DNA from: Saccharomycopsis malanga
Taxonomy: Eukaryota; Ascomycota; Saccharomycetes; Ascoideales; Saccharomycopsidaceae
Reading direction: 5' to 3'
Assembly: GCA_004014935.1 (NCBI GenBank)
Contig: CP025322.1
Span: forward strand, 2,604,001-2,668,000
DNA: 64,000 nt
Part shown: positions 1 through 8,372 of the stretch, one piece after another
Layout: each line of letters begins with the position of its first letter
How positions within the stretch are numbered: the first letter of the stretch is position 1
Position numbers and translations under genes: made by a program
Notes under the pieces: generated by a model
What the model was told of the DNA's origin: nothing
The model's database searches: none
Seen by the model: only the letters and a program-made list of their open reading frames with translations

Positions 1-216
1 TTTATGAAATCTAAATCGTAATATAATTTATAATTATTTATGAAATCTAAATCGTAATATAATTTATAATTATTTATGAAATCTAAATCGTAATATAATT
101 TATAATTATTTATGAAATCTAAATCGTAATATAATTTATAATTATCTATGAAATCTAAATAGTAATTTAATTCATAATTATTTATGAAATCTAAATCGTA
201 ATATAATTTATAATTA
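1..216. repeat. 36-bp minisatellite, 6 units
   Basis: Six head-to-tail units begin at 1, 37, 73, 109, 145 and 181, each starting TTTATGAAATCTAAAT. Units 1-4 are nearly identical and unit 5 is the most diverged. The array continues off the left edge of the window and a SINE copy follows it directly. No coding potential is visible. Confidence 0.95.
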
Positions 217-220
217 TCCA

Positions 221-392
221 TAGGTTATTTGCCTCAGTGGTCAGAGCTCTCGAAGAAGAGAAAAAAGACCCAACAGGAACACGGGCGAATATATTACGAT
301 GGACATTATTAGTTTTTACCAAGTCCCTTAGACATATCTGTATATTCGAAACTGTTATGTACTGGGCTTGAAATATATGATATTATTATTAT
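221..392 (+). mobile_element. tRNA-derived SINE copy, internally shortened
   Basis: The head GCCTCAGTGGTCAGAGC is followed by CTCGAAGAAGAGAAAA, the CAACAGGAAC block, the module TTTTTACCAAGTCCCTTAGA, then GTACTGGGCTTGAAATATA and an (ATT)n tail. These blocks occur in the same order in the other copies (see 8011-8294). The B-box region is shortened. Confidence 0.8.
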
Positions 393-420
393 AAGATATC
401 AACTAACCATTAGATGGTCT

Positions 421-510
421 GTGTCAGACCGTTGCACTTTTCTGTTCAACATTGTAAAAAGTAGTGAAAAATGTTCATCCCGGGAATCGAACCGGTGCTC
501 CTCTTAGGTA
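421..510 (-). mobile_element. SINE fragment with a perfect B box
   Basis: On the minus strand, 483-493 reads GGTTCGATTCC, an exact pol III B box. It is followed by the body block containing ACTTTTTACAATG that is also seen near 8105 and 54560. The 5' head is missing. Short SINE 3' tails (GGGCTCGAAATATA-like followed by ATT repeats) lie at about 549-585 and 688-718. The rest of 511-758 is AT-rich with no gene. Confidence 0.65.
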
Positions 511-758
511 TTAGGGACAAATTAAATAAAAAATGACTAAATGACTACATGAGCTCGAAATATAAGATTATTATCATTATAATGATTACATTAAAGACCA
601 AGTAGAATTAAGTAGAATTCAGTCCAAAACTCTAGATAGATTGCCCTTTTTAAAACAGCAAACAAATAAAATAAATAAGAACTACATGGGCTCGAAATAT
701 ATCATTATTATTATTCTAATGATCACATTAAATACCAAGCGAGATTCAGTCCAAAACT

Positions 759-1748
759 CTAGATAAACTTCCCCTTATTGACAATAAAAGCCTCAATAAC
801 AGCAATTGCAGCATACAATCTGTTTTCTGCTTCTGGAAACACCAAAGACTTGTCACTGTAAAAGACGTCATCCGTGACTTCCTCTTGATGGCGAGGTAAA
901 CAGTGCATGAATTTCCAGTCTTCGCTGGCTTTTCCCTCTGCTATAAGCTGCTTACTTACCTGGAATCCTTTGAATTCAGCGAGTTTTTTAGCCTTTTGCG
1001 CTTCTTCTCCCATGGAGACAAAGGTGTCGGTGACTACAATATTTGCATTGGCAAGTGCTTCTACAGGGTTGTTTGAGAGCTCAAAAGTGGCGCCTTGCTC
1101 TGTAGCAATTTTCTGGGCAGTGGCAGCAACCTCTGGATCAAATTTATAGCCAGTAGGAATAGCTACAGACACATTTATGCCGTATTTTAAAGCAGCAATA
1201 CAAAGATCATTAATCACATTGTTAGCATCGCCAATCCAGGTGAGCTTTTTCCCCCTGACATCTGCAAATGCTTCTTTGATTGTAAGAAGATCGCAGATTG
1301 CCTGCAAAGGATGGAATCTATCGCAAAGTGAGTTAATGATAGGAACAGAACTATACTTTACCAACTGTTGAATGTCATTATGGCTATTTACTCTGGCAAA
1401 GATGCCGCCTGTCATGGAGGAAATCACTTTGGTAGAGTCCAAAAATGACTCATTTACGCCTAACTGGATATCCTGTGATCCAAGAAATAGAGGATGGCCG
1501 CCAAAATAATTGATCGCAGCTTCTGATGACACTCTGGTACGAGTGGATCTCTTTGTGAACAACAACGCTATGGTCTGTCCAATAAGAGCACGGTGCTCCG
1601 ATAAATTGCTACTTTTAATCTGCTTCTTGTGATAAGCTGCCCTGTCAACCAAAGAATACAACTCTTGGTTGGATAGTTCCGAAATCGAGATCAAATGTCT
1701 CATGCTTCTCGCAGCACCAGTAGTAGCAAATGTTCTAACAAAAGTCAT
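759..1748 (-). CDS. ARG3: ornithine carbamoyltransferase
   Basis: A 329-aa ornithine transcarbamylase that makes citrulline from ornithine and carbamoyl phosphate in arginine synthesis. The carbamoyl-phosphate motif STRTR lies near residue 70, HPLQA near 147 and the ornithine-loop HCLPRH near 285, all intact. Length fits the family (about 330-340 aa). I start at the ATG at 1748. The N-terminus MTFVRTFATTGAARSMRH is basic, Ser/Thr/Ala-rich and lacks acidic residues, like a mitochondrial presequence. The enzyme is cytosolic in Saccharomyces cerevisiae but mitochondrial in many other fungi, so I infer a mitochondrial location here. Two Gcn4-type sites lie about 90-110 bp upstream, which fits general amino-acid control. 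Confidence 0.96.
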   Translation of the reverse strand: MTFVRTFATTGAARSMRHLISISELSNQELYSLVDRAAYHKKQIKSSNLSEHRALIGQTIALLFTKRSTRTRVSSEAAINYFGGHPLFLGSQDIQLGVNESFLDSTKVISSMTGGIFARVNSHNDIQQLVKYSSVPIINSLCDRFHPLQAICDLLTIKEAFADVRGKKLTWIGDANNVINDLCIAALKYGINVSVAIPTGYKFDPEVAATAQKIATEQGATFELSNNPVEALANANIVVTDTFVSMGEEAQKAKKLAEFKGFQVSKQLIAEGKASEDWKFMHCLPRHQEEVTDDVFYSDKSLVFPEAENRLYAAIAVIEAFIVNKGKFI

Positions 1749-1793
1749 CTCCAATAAAAAGGAACCCCTACAATGGTTTTCTATCTACTAAAC

Positions 1794-1856
1794 TTATATA
1801 TATATAAGGCAATTGGCCCTTAAATAGTAGTGCTGAGTCACCATATTAATGACTCA
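1794..1856 (-). promoter_or_regulatory. ARG3 promoter: TATA and two Gcn4 sites
   Basis: TGAGTCA at 1834-1840 and TGACTCA at 1850-1856 are exact Gcn4/bZIP half-site pairs. A TATATATATA run sits at about 1795-1805, between them and the ARG3 ATG. This is the standard layout of general-control arginine genes. The remaining intergenic DNA to 2613 (3' of ATG17) shows no gene. Confidence 0.8.
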
Positions 1857-1859
1857 GTA

Positions 1860-2613
1860 TACTATAAAAAGTCACCTGCATGTACTCGGGGTGCGACAGC
1901 CCCCATTAGAATATCAGGGCTCTATAACGTTAACAAGATTTTCACACCTTTTGATTGTCTCTAAATCTTCTTTATGCTGTATATAAAATCACCCATAATC
2001 TATCATCCTTGCGAGCCGTCAGATCTCTCTCCAGAGTATGACTAAACGTTGAATGTGGGAGGTTCGTGATTAGTGCATGATAATGCATAATTATGCATAT
2101 ATTCACAGACCCTATATAAACTATTTCAATCAAGAAGCAGTATTTTGGTCGTGGATAACCTGTAGTTGGCCAAGTATTGGATTTGGTAGTATGAATTGTA
2201 TGTTATGCATTTTACAGGAATGATTCTGCAGTGTTGTAATACTCGGAATGGTAAATACACCACCGGAGACGAAGGTACTTGTAGTTCAATCGTGATATTT
2301 ATGTCCTAAAGTTGGACGACTGAGCGCTGTTCTTGGAAAAAGCCCATAATAATCTTATATTTAGCCCAATACATATCAATTCCATGCGCTTAAACCATAT
2401 TGTAGAGACTGGTTGCCTTGTTAGTCTCAGAAACTGGTAATAACTCATGATAGATTGTGTCAACAATAGTGGAACATACTATGGTGCTTTCGTTGTCACT
2501 TGCCAGAGTTGTAAATTACTCGAGCTTTTAAAGTGGTATAAACGAAACTGATATTTATTGTTCTCGTGATAAGATATAGACAACAGTACAAACATATATC
2601 AAGCAAGCCAATT
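1860..2613. other. intergenic, no gene recognised
   Basis: Between the ARG3 promoter and the ATG17 stop there is no ORF of note, no tRNA and no SINE block. The sequence is of ordinary complexity. Confidence 0.5.
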
Positions 2614-4119
2614 CTAACTAGTGTTTTCTTTGAGTTTGTTCAACCGAAGCTTAGCAAACTGCACCAACGACTGGTCAAGTTCTGGATACTCAGCGAATTC
2701 TGAGACGATTTCCACCAATGGCAACGAGTCATGCTTATTATTGGCCGACTTTGGGGTTTTCCTGTTTCTGGCAACAATGCTGGACAAATCGCTTGGCAAA
2801 TACAGTTGGAGGTCTTTGATAGCTGTATTATTTAGCAGAGAGTTTTGAGCTTCTATGGTGTTGAGTTTAGCAAGAAAATTACTGATAAGTTTACGTATTT
2901 TGACATTGACCTGCTGGTTTCTGTCGATTTCAAGAATAAGATTGAAATATCCGGTTTCAAAGTTTGTCAAGAACTGCAAAATCTTGAGCACCATTTCAAT
3001 GTTTTGCAGCATATCCAAGTTTACCACATCGTTGGTATTGTCGGGCTGGTGGGACTTTTCAGTGTTTGGCACGTATTTGGTTTTCAAAAAGTTGAAATCT
3101 AGTTTTTGCAATTTTTTGGCAGTGTCTTCGATTTTCAAGTTTTTGTTGGTTTTCTGTAGGAAATCGTTTACTACAAAATTGTTAATTATGAGCTCCTCGT
3201 ATATTCTGTTCAAGGCAGCATTCAAATGTTGCAAATTGCTCTTGTTGTTCAACTTTTCAATCTTGAGAAACACAAGCTTTAAATCGCTCAACACATTGGG
3301 CGCTTCGTGCGAGTCTCCTGCCAAGACCTGTAGGAGCTCGGTAAGAGGAGCATGCTGTTGGTGGTTGTATAATTGCAATGCTTCTCTACACTGGTCATAA
3401 TGATTGGTTAAGGAATGGATCAAACTAGCCATTTCCAACTCGTAATAATTGATTAGAATGGAAAACTTTTCGTTACAAGTCAAGGTTGTGTTGTTATTGT
3501 CGTTGGAATACAAGTTTAATTCCACCAAATCCTTGTAGAAATAGCTATTGATATTATTAAACTCCTGCAAAACATTGTTGAAAATGCTGTCGAAGCTGAG
3601 CAAGTTGATTTCAAAGAAACTGAGCTGGTTATTTACAAGATACGTATTGAGATTCTCAAAGTTTTCGCTTAGAATTTCATAATTCTGCTGGATTTTAAGA
3701 AACTCTTCCAATGAAAGATAATCATACAAAGAATTGATTTGGTCCTTCTTTTTGAGATCGCTGTTTTTACACACAAACGTCTTGATGCTACTGTCTATGG
3801 TAATACTGTTTAAACTGGTAAGCTGCTGATTTAGTTGGCTGATCAAATTGCTAAGATAATTTAAGTTTTTCAAAAGTTTCAACTGGTATCGCTTGTTGAA
3901 TCCCTGGAGATGCTGGAATATCCGGCTCATAAGCTTGATCTGGTCCCTGAGAAACTCTATCATATAAGTGATTTTCAATATTAAGAGATTGTTGCCATCT
4001 AACAATTCTTTAAACTTGCGGAGTATTCCATTCGTATTCAGCCCGATTACTTTGGCCTCATTGAGATATGTCCGTGAGCTGGACAACCACCTGTTGATCT
4101 GCTGCTCAACATCCGACAT
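2614..4119 (-). CDS. ATG17: autophagy scaffold protein Atg17
   Basis: A 501-aa, Leu/Asn-rich, almost entirely helical protein with heptad patterning. It matches the fungal ATG17 family: a short N-terminal helix (MSDVEQQINRWLSSSRTYLN), long coiled coils, the SLTNHYDQCREAL segment typical of the family near residue 240, and a C-terminal helical region. Atg17 dimers form the crescent-shaped scaffold (with Atg29/Atg31 in budding yeast) that recruits Atg1-Atg13 to the phagophore assembly site. The family is poorly conserved in sequence, and the S. cerevisiae protein is 417 aa, so this one is somewhat long. The ATG at 4119 is the first in frame. The assignment rests on domain pattern, not on catalytic residues. 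Confidence 0.75.
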   Translation of the reverse strand: MSDVEQQINRWLSSSRTYLNEAKVIGLNTNGILRKFKELLDGNNLLILKITYMIEFLRDQIKLMSRIFQHLQGFNKRYQLKLLKNLNYLSNLISQLNQQLTSLNSITIDSSIKTFVCKNSDLKKKDQINSLYDYLSLEEFLKIQQNYEILSENFENLNTYLVNNQLSFFEINLLSFDSIFNNVLQEFNNINSYFYKDLVELNLYSNDNNNTTLTCNEKFSILINYYELEMASLIHSLTNHYDQCREALQLYNHQQHAPLTELLQVLAGDSHEAPNVLSDLKLVFLKIEKLNNKSNLQHLNAALNRIYEELIINNFVVNDFLQKTNKNLKIEDTAKKLQKLDFNFLKTKYVPNTEKSHQPDNTNDVVNLDMLQNIEMVLKILQFLTNFETGYFNLILEIDRNQQVNVKIRKLISNFLAKLNTIEAQNSLLNNTAIKDLQLYLPSDLSSIVARNRKTPKSANNKHDSLPLVEIVSEFAEYPELDQSLVQFAKLRLNKLKENTS

Positions 4120-4535
4120 TGCAAACTATCTTGGTATATTTGTCTCAATTCACTCCAATTGTTGAGGATTATTGGTCCAAATAGGGTTGGTATTAAATGA
4201 TGGTCATCTCTCCATCCAGACACCCACCCAACCGTACATCGATTACGTAAATGATTACTATTTATTATAGTGAGGCCACTGGGCCGTAAGGCTGTAATCT
4301 TGATGAAGAGAAAGGCCTAAAAAGTTGAGGTGGAGTCGATTGTAATCAATGGTTTGACTAAAGCTTCTTTCTCTTTTCTTTGCGATTAGATCTTGGGGTA
4401 CAGCTATTTTTAATGATTTATTAGGCTTTCTAATCTTTGTAAGTGTTGTAGTATCAGCTTTGTCTATTATATAATTTCATAACAAGAAGTATATATTTTA
4501 CTTTTATGTAGAATTGAACTTTCCGTCATAACAAT
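4120..4535. other. intergenic, no gene recognised
   Basis: The ATG17 promoter side. It contains AT-rich DNA and a ggccactgggcc palindrome-like stretch at about 4272-4284 (gaggccactgggccgtaagg), which resembles the SINE 5' hairpin. No gene is seen. Confidence 0.4.
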
Positions 4536-4580
4536 ACAGGCCACTGGGCTCGAAATATAAGATTATTAAATATTGTGAAA
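4536..4580 (+). mobile_element. SINE 3'-tail fragment
   Basis: GGCCACTGGGCTCGAAATATAAGATTATTA joins the 5' hairpin arm directly to the 3' tail, so the body is deleted. Confidence 0.55.
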
Positions 4581-4689
4581 ATTACAATTTATGTAGATTT
4601 AGAAATAGTTGAAAACACTTTAAATATAATTGAAATTCCTTTGTAATGTTTCAGATGACAATCTCTACATAAAGGTGATCGTTTACAGT

Positions 4690-4850
4690 TATCTTTTGTC
4701 ATCAAATAATCTTATGTTCTATAATATTTCATATTTTGCCACTAAACAAGCTAATGTTATATAATCTTTCATATTTTGCCACTAAATAATCATATGTTCT
4801 ATAATCTCCCATATTTTATTATTAAGTAATCTTATGTTATATAATTGGGT
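4690..4850. repeat. degenerate ~50-bp tandem repeat
   Basis: Three to four imperfect units carry the words CTTATGTTCTATAAT and CATATTTTGCCACTAAA. The array is non-coding. Confidence 0.7.
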
Positions 4851-4898
4851 TTCAAATCTTTTATCTTACAAATATTATGCATTTCAACCTTGTTATAA

Positions 4899-5075
4899 TA
4901 ATAATATCATACATTTCAAGCCCTGTACATATCAGTTTGGTATATACGCGCTATATCAGTCCAATAATTCTCACCCATGTTACTGTTTTCTCTTCTACGA
5001 GAGCACTATCTGCTAAATTATCCTGCCAGGTAATTTTTGAACCATACGGCCCAGTGGCAAATAGTGTTGGTTTAC
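4899..5075 (-). mobile_element. SINE copy
   Basis: Read on the minus strand it has GCCACTGGGCCGTATGG, then GATAATTTAGCAGATAGTGC, CTCTCGTAGAAGAGAAAA, the CATGGGTGAG block, the CGCGTATATACCAAACTG module, GTACAGGGCTTGAAATGTA and the ATT tail. It is diverged, and the B box is replaced by the GGGTGAG variant. Confidence 0.75.
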
Positions 5076-5253
5076 TACGCGCTACGCCTAACCAACAGTA
5101 CTGGCCAGTCTTATTGGATTTACTGCAATTACGGAAATAATATTAATCATTATCAAACAGTCTTAACAACTATTTTACCCAAGTAAAGTTCAACATGATT
5201 CGCCATTGACTTGTGCCTGCAACAGCAGGCGAGTCCATGCACGTCGATGCATT

Positions 5254-5287
5254 ACGCGTCATTTCCCGAATAGGAAATAAGACGCGT
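5254..5287 (+). promoter_or_regulatory. MCM5 cell-cycle promoter: two MCB boxes around an ECB-like Mcm1 site
   Basis: ACGCGT occurs at 5254-5259 and again at 5282-5287. Between them, TTTCCCGAATAGGAAA at 5262-5277 is a near-perfect palindromic Mcm1/early-cell-cycle-box site. In S. cerevisiae, CDC46/MCM5 is driven at M/G1 by ECB elements and many replication genes by MBF through MCB boxes. The site cluster lies about 110-140 bp before the MCM5 ATG. Confidence 0.85.
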
Positions 5288-5392
5288 CGTTGAAAATGCA
5301 ATTTTTTCACTAGGACTATATATTGGTGGAGAAAAGTCGATTTAGCCAACGGAATTGGCGACTTTTATACCAGATACGGTGCAAAAAGCAGC

Positions 5393-7564
5393 ATGTCGTT
5401 TGATAAAAGTGATGTTTACACCGCCAGGGTGCTTCCTGGCGAGGAGACAGGCGATGATTCCAACACAGAAATCATCAAGGCGTTCACCACATTCATCTTG
5501 GAGTATAGAGAAGGAGCGCAGTTTGTATATAGAGAGCAGTTACGGGACAATTTGTTGGTGAACGAGTACCTGTTGTTGGTGAATTCGGACCATTTGATCC
5601 GGTACAATGAGGAGCTCAACCAGAAGCTTGCGGACGATCCAATAGAAATGATTCCATTGTTCGAGCAGGCGATTACAGATGTTGCTAAAAGAATCACGTA
5701 CTTGTCGGCGGAGATTCCGACGAGCTTTCCGACCTGCCAGTTGGTGTTGCGGTCGAACGACCAAGAAATGTCTATCCGAGACTTGGACTCGAACAACATT
5801 TCGAAGATTGTACGGATTTCCGGGATTATCATCAGTGCGTCGGTGCTCACGTCAAAAGCCACCCAGGTGCAGCTCGTGTGCAGCAATTGTAAGCACACGA
5901 TGCGGCTCCGGGTCGGCTCGGCCTTTGGCTCGTTGGTGTTGCCTGCACGATGCGAGGCGCCGCAGCAGCCAGGCAGCAACAGCAGCAACAAGACGCACTG
6001 CCCACCCGACCCGTATCGGATTGTGCATAACAAGTCGGTTTACATCGACCATCAGATCTTGAAGCTCCAAGAGAGTCACGACATGGTTCCCATTGGCGAG
6101 ATGCCGCGCCACATCATGCTCTCTGTAGACCGGTACTTGACCAACCGCGTAGTGCCGGGCAACCGCGTGACTGTCACGGGGGTGTATTCGATCTACCAGT
6201 CCAAGCAGAAGCAGAGTCGGTCGTCGGTGGCGATCCGGAATCCGTACATCCGGGCACTCGGCATCGAGGCGGATGTCGACCACAGCTCGTTGGGCAACCC
6301 GCATTTCTCCGAGGAGGAGGAGGAGCGGTTTTTGAGCATGTCGCGTCAACCCAACATATATGAGTCGTTTGCCAACTCCATAGCGCCGTCCATCTATGGC
6401 AATGACGACATCAAGAAGGCAATTGTATGCTTGCTCATGGGCGGCTCGCGCAAGCTGTTGCCGGACGGCTTGCGGCTCCGTGGCGACATCAACGTGTTGC
6501 TTCTTGGCGACCCGGGCACGGCAAAGTCGCAGTTGCTTAAGTTTGTAGAGAAGGTCGCGCCCATCTCCATCTACACGTCGGGTAAGGGCTCGTCGGCCGC
6601 GGGCTTGACAGCGTCTGTGCAGAGAGACACGGTCACGCGGGAGTTTTATCTTGAGGGCGGCGCCATGGTTTTGGCAGACGGCGGTGTTGTTTGCATTGAC
6701 GAGTTTGACAAGATGCGCGACGAGGACCGGGTGGCAATCCACGAAGCTATGGAGCAGCAGACCATTTCCATCGCCAAGGCCGGAATCACCACTGTTTTGA
6801 ACTCGCGTACGTCGGTTCTAGCTGCCGCGAATCCGATTTTTGGCCGCTATGACGAAATGAAGTCGCCGGGCGAGAATATTGATTTCCAAACCACCATTTT
6901 GTCGCGTTTCGACATGATTTTCATTGTCAAAGACGAACACAATGAGAAACGCGACATTGAAATAGCATCCCATGTTATGAATATCCACACGGGCAGAAAC
7001 ACCGGCCAGCAGCTGCAAGCCAACGGCGATTACGACGTCAACACAATGAAGCGCTACATTTTGTATTGCAAATCCAAGTGTGCCCCGCGCTTGACGCCAG
7101 AGGCATCCGAAAAGTTGTCCTCCTACTTTGTGGAGATTAGAAAACAGGTCCATCTCAGCGAAGAACAGCGTAATGAACGTTCCTCGATTCCAATCACCAT
7201 TCGTCAGTTAGAAGCCATTGTGCGTATCACCGAGTCCTTGGCAAAACTCAGACTAAGTCCTGTGGCCACCGAAGAGCACGTCGACGAGGCCATCCGGCTT
7301 TTTAGAGCATCCACCATGAACGCCGTCAACGAGGGCAATGGCGTCAGAACAGACTTGGTCAAGGAAGTCAAGCAAATTGAAGACGAATTGAGAAGACGGT
7401 TGCCCATTGGTTGGTCCACGTCTTATCAAACTTTGAAAAAAGAGTTTATTGAAGGTAAAAACTATTCCCAGGAAGGCCTCGATAACGCCTTGTACGTCTT
7501 GCAACGACACGAAACCATTCAATTAAGAGCACAGGGGAAAAACATCTTTCGTTCTGGGGCCTAA
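5393..7564 (+). CDS. MCM5: MCM5, replicative helicase subunit
   Basis: A 723-aa member of the MCM2-7 helicase that unwinds DNA at replication origins. Visible parts are the N-terminal OB/zinc region with CSNC near residue 165, Walker [10 protein letters not shown] near 372, Walker B CIDEFDK near 433, the arginine-finger segment LSRFDMIF near 503, and the C-terminal winged-helix domain ending in [13 protein letters not shown] and IFRSGA. All are very close to yeast Mcm5 (775 aa). The protein begins [17 protein letters not shown], which aligns with the known N-terminus. A CTG codon at 5570-5572 falls where S. cerevisiae has Ser (NYSLTVN), so it is read as Ser. The middle of the gene is markedly GC-rich at third positions. 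Start: the ATG at 5393. Confidence 0.98.
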   Translation: MSFDKSDVYTARVLPGEETGDDSNTEIIKAFTTFILEYREGAQFVYREQLRDNLLVNEYLLLVNSDHLIRYNEELNQKLADDPIEMIPLFEQAITDVAKRITYLSAEIPTSFPTCQLVLRSNDQEMSIRDLDSNNISKIVRISGIIISASVLTSKATQVQLVCSNCKHTMRLRVGSAFGSLVLPARCEAPQQPGSNSSNKTHCPPDPYRIVHNKSVYIDHQILKLQESHDMVPIGEMPRHIMLSVDRYLTNRVVPGNRVTVTGVYSIYQSKQKQSRSSVAIRNPYIRALGIEADVDHSSLGNPHFSEEEEERFLSMSRQPNIYESFANSIAPSIYGNDDIKKAIVCLLMGGSRKLLPDGLRLRGDINVLLLGDPGTAKSQLLKFVEKVAPISIYTSGKGSSAAGLTASVQRDTVTREFYLEGGAMVLADGGVVCIDEFDKMRDEDRVAIHEAMEQQTISIAKAGITTVLNSRTSVLAAANPIFGRYDEMKSPGENIDFQTTILSRFDMIFIVKDEHNEKRDIEIASHVMNIHTGRNTGQQLQANGDYDVNTMKRYILYCKSKCAPRLTPEASEKLSSYFVEIRKQVHLSEEQRNERSSIPITIRQLEAIVRITESLAKLRLSPVATEEHVDEAIRLFRASTMNAVNEGNGVRTDLVKEVKQIEDELRRRLPIGWSTSYQTLKKEFIEGKNYSQEGLDNALYVLQRHETIQLRAQGKNIFRSGA

Positions 7565-7663
7565 GTTGCTGTATTTGTATTTGTTTTTTTGTTTATATTA
7601 TTTAGGTTGGGTGTTAATAAAAATATGGTATGATAGTGTGTGTAATAATAATAATAAGACCAC

Positions 7664-7700
7664 TGGGCCATTTGGCTCAGTGGTCGAGCCAATTTCTTAA
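7664..7700 (+). mobile_element. SINE 5'-hairpin fragment
   Basis: GACCACTGGGCC, ATTT, GGCTCAGTGGTC: a hairpin stem of 12 bp if G-U pairs are allowed, containing the A box TGGCTCAGTGG. Nothing downstream matches the SINE body. The stretch 7701-8010 is AT-rich with weak repeats (TTAAACCATGTTNAAAAGAGTAAGC twice at about 7725-7780) and no gene. Confidence 0.65.
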
Positions 7701-8010
7701 TCTAATAAATCAAAAAAGTAGGCCATTAAACCATGTTCAAAAGAGTAAGCATTAAACCATGTTTAGAAGAGTAAGCACGATGTCATTGAATCACGTTCAG
7801 CAGTTGAATTACAGGGAACAGACCATTAAAACTAAAGCAGGTAATATTGTTCAAATAATTTCAATTGTTTGTCCATGTTTTACATATTTATATGCTATAT
7901 TGTTAGCTGAGAAAGTACGAGCACTAGTATAAATTATTCATGAAACTAGTCCTAATATCAAAACTAAATAGAACATGGTCAAATATATAATATATCATCA
8001 TTTTAAAGAT

Positions 8011-8294
8011 GACCACTGAGCCAAATGGCCCAGTGGTCCGTGCTCTCAGAGAAGAGAAAAACAAGACCTAATAGGAACATGGGTTCGATTCCCAAGACGA
8101 CACTTTTACGATGCTGAACGTGATTTCACAGGCAAGTGAAAGATGGCCTAGAAGAAAGTCTACTTACTTTTCAATTGAGTGACAGAATTATGGAGTTTTT
8201 TGGGTTGTCCCCACTGGGTTTTACCAAGTCCTTTGCGTATCTACAAAACTGATATGTACAGGGCTTGAAATATAAAATATTATTATTATTATGA
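8011..8294 (+). mobile_element. full-length tRNA-derived SINE-like element (best copy)
   Basis: A roughly 284-bp element. The 5' hairpin GACCACTGAGCC/GGCCCAGTGGTC spans 8011-8038. The A box TGGCCCAGTGG at 8026-8036 matches TRGYNNARNNG exactly, and the B box GGTTCGATTCC at 8082-8092 is perfect and sits in a TGGG/CCCA T-arm-like stem. Then come a body with ACTTTTACGATGCTGA and CAAGTGAAA, the module CACTGGGTTTTACCAAGTCC, GATATGTACAGGGCTTGAAA and an (ATT)n tail to about 8292. It encodes no protein. Related copies occur throughout the window on both strands. Its structure is that of a pol III-transcribed SINE. The autonomous partner is not visible. Confidence 0.82.
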
Positions 8295-8372
8295 AACACT
8301 AAATTATTAAGAAAATCACTAAGAAAATCTTCAAAAAAATCACTAATAAACCACTATTAACATCACCAACCA

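Noticed and set aside
5416-6742. Long minus-strand ORFs across MCM5 (205 and 296 aa)
   Set aside because: Shadows caused by the GC-rich third positions of MCM5.
8011-8294. Interpreting the repeated element as a DNA-transposon MITE because of its 5' palindrome
   Set aside because: The palindrome is at one end only, there is no matching terminal inverted repeat at the 3' end, and the A/B boxes and ATT tail fit a SINE better; not fully excluded.
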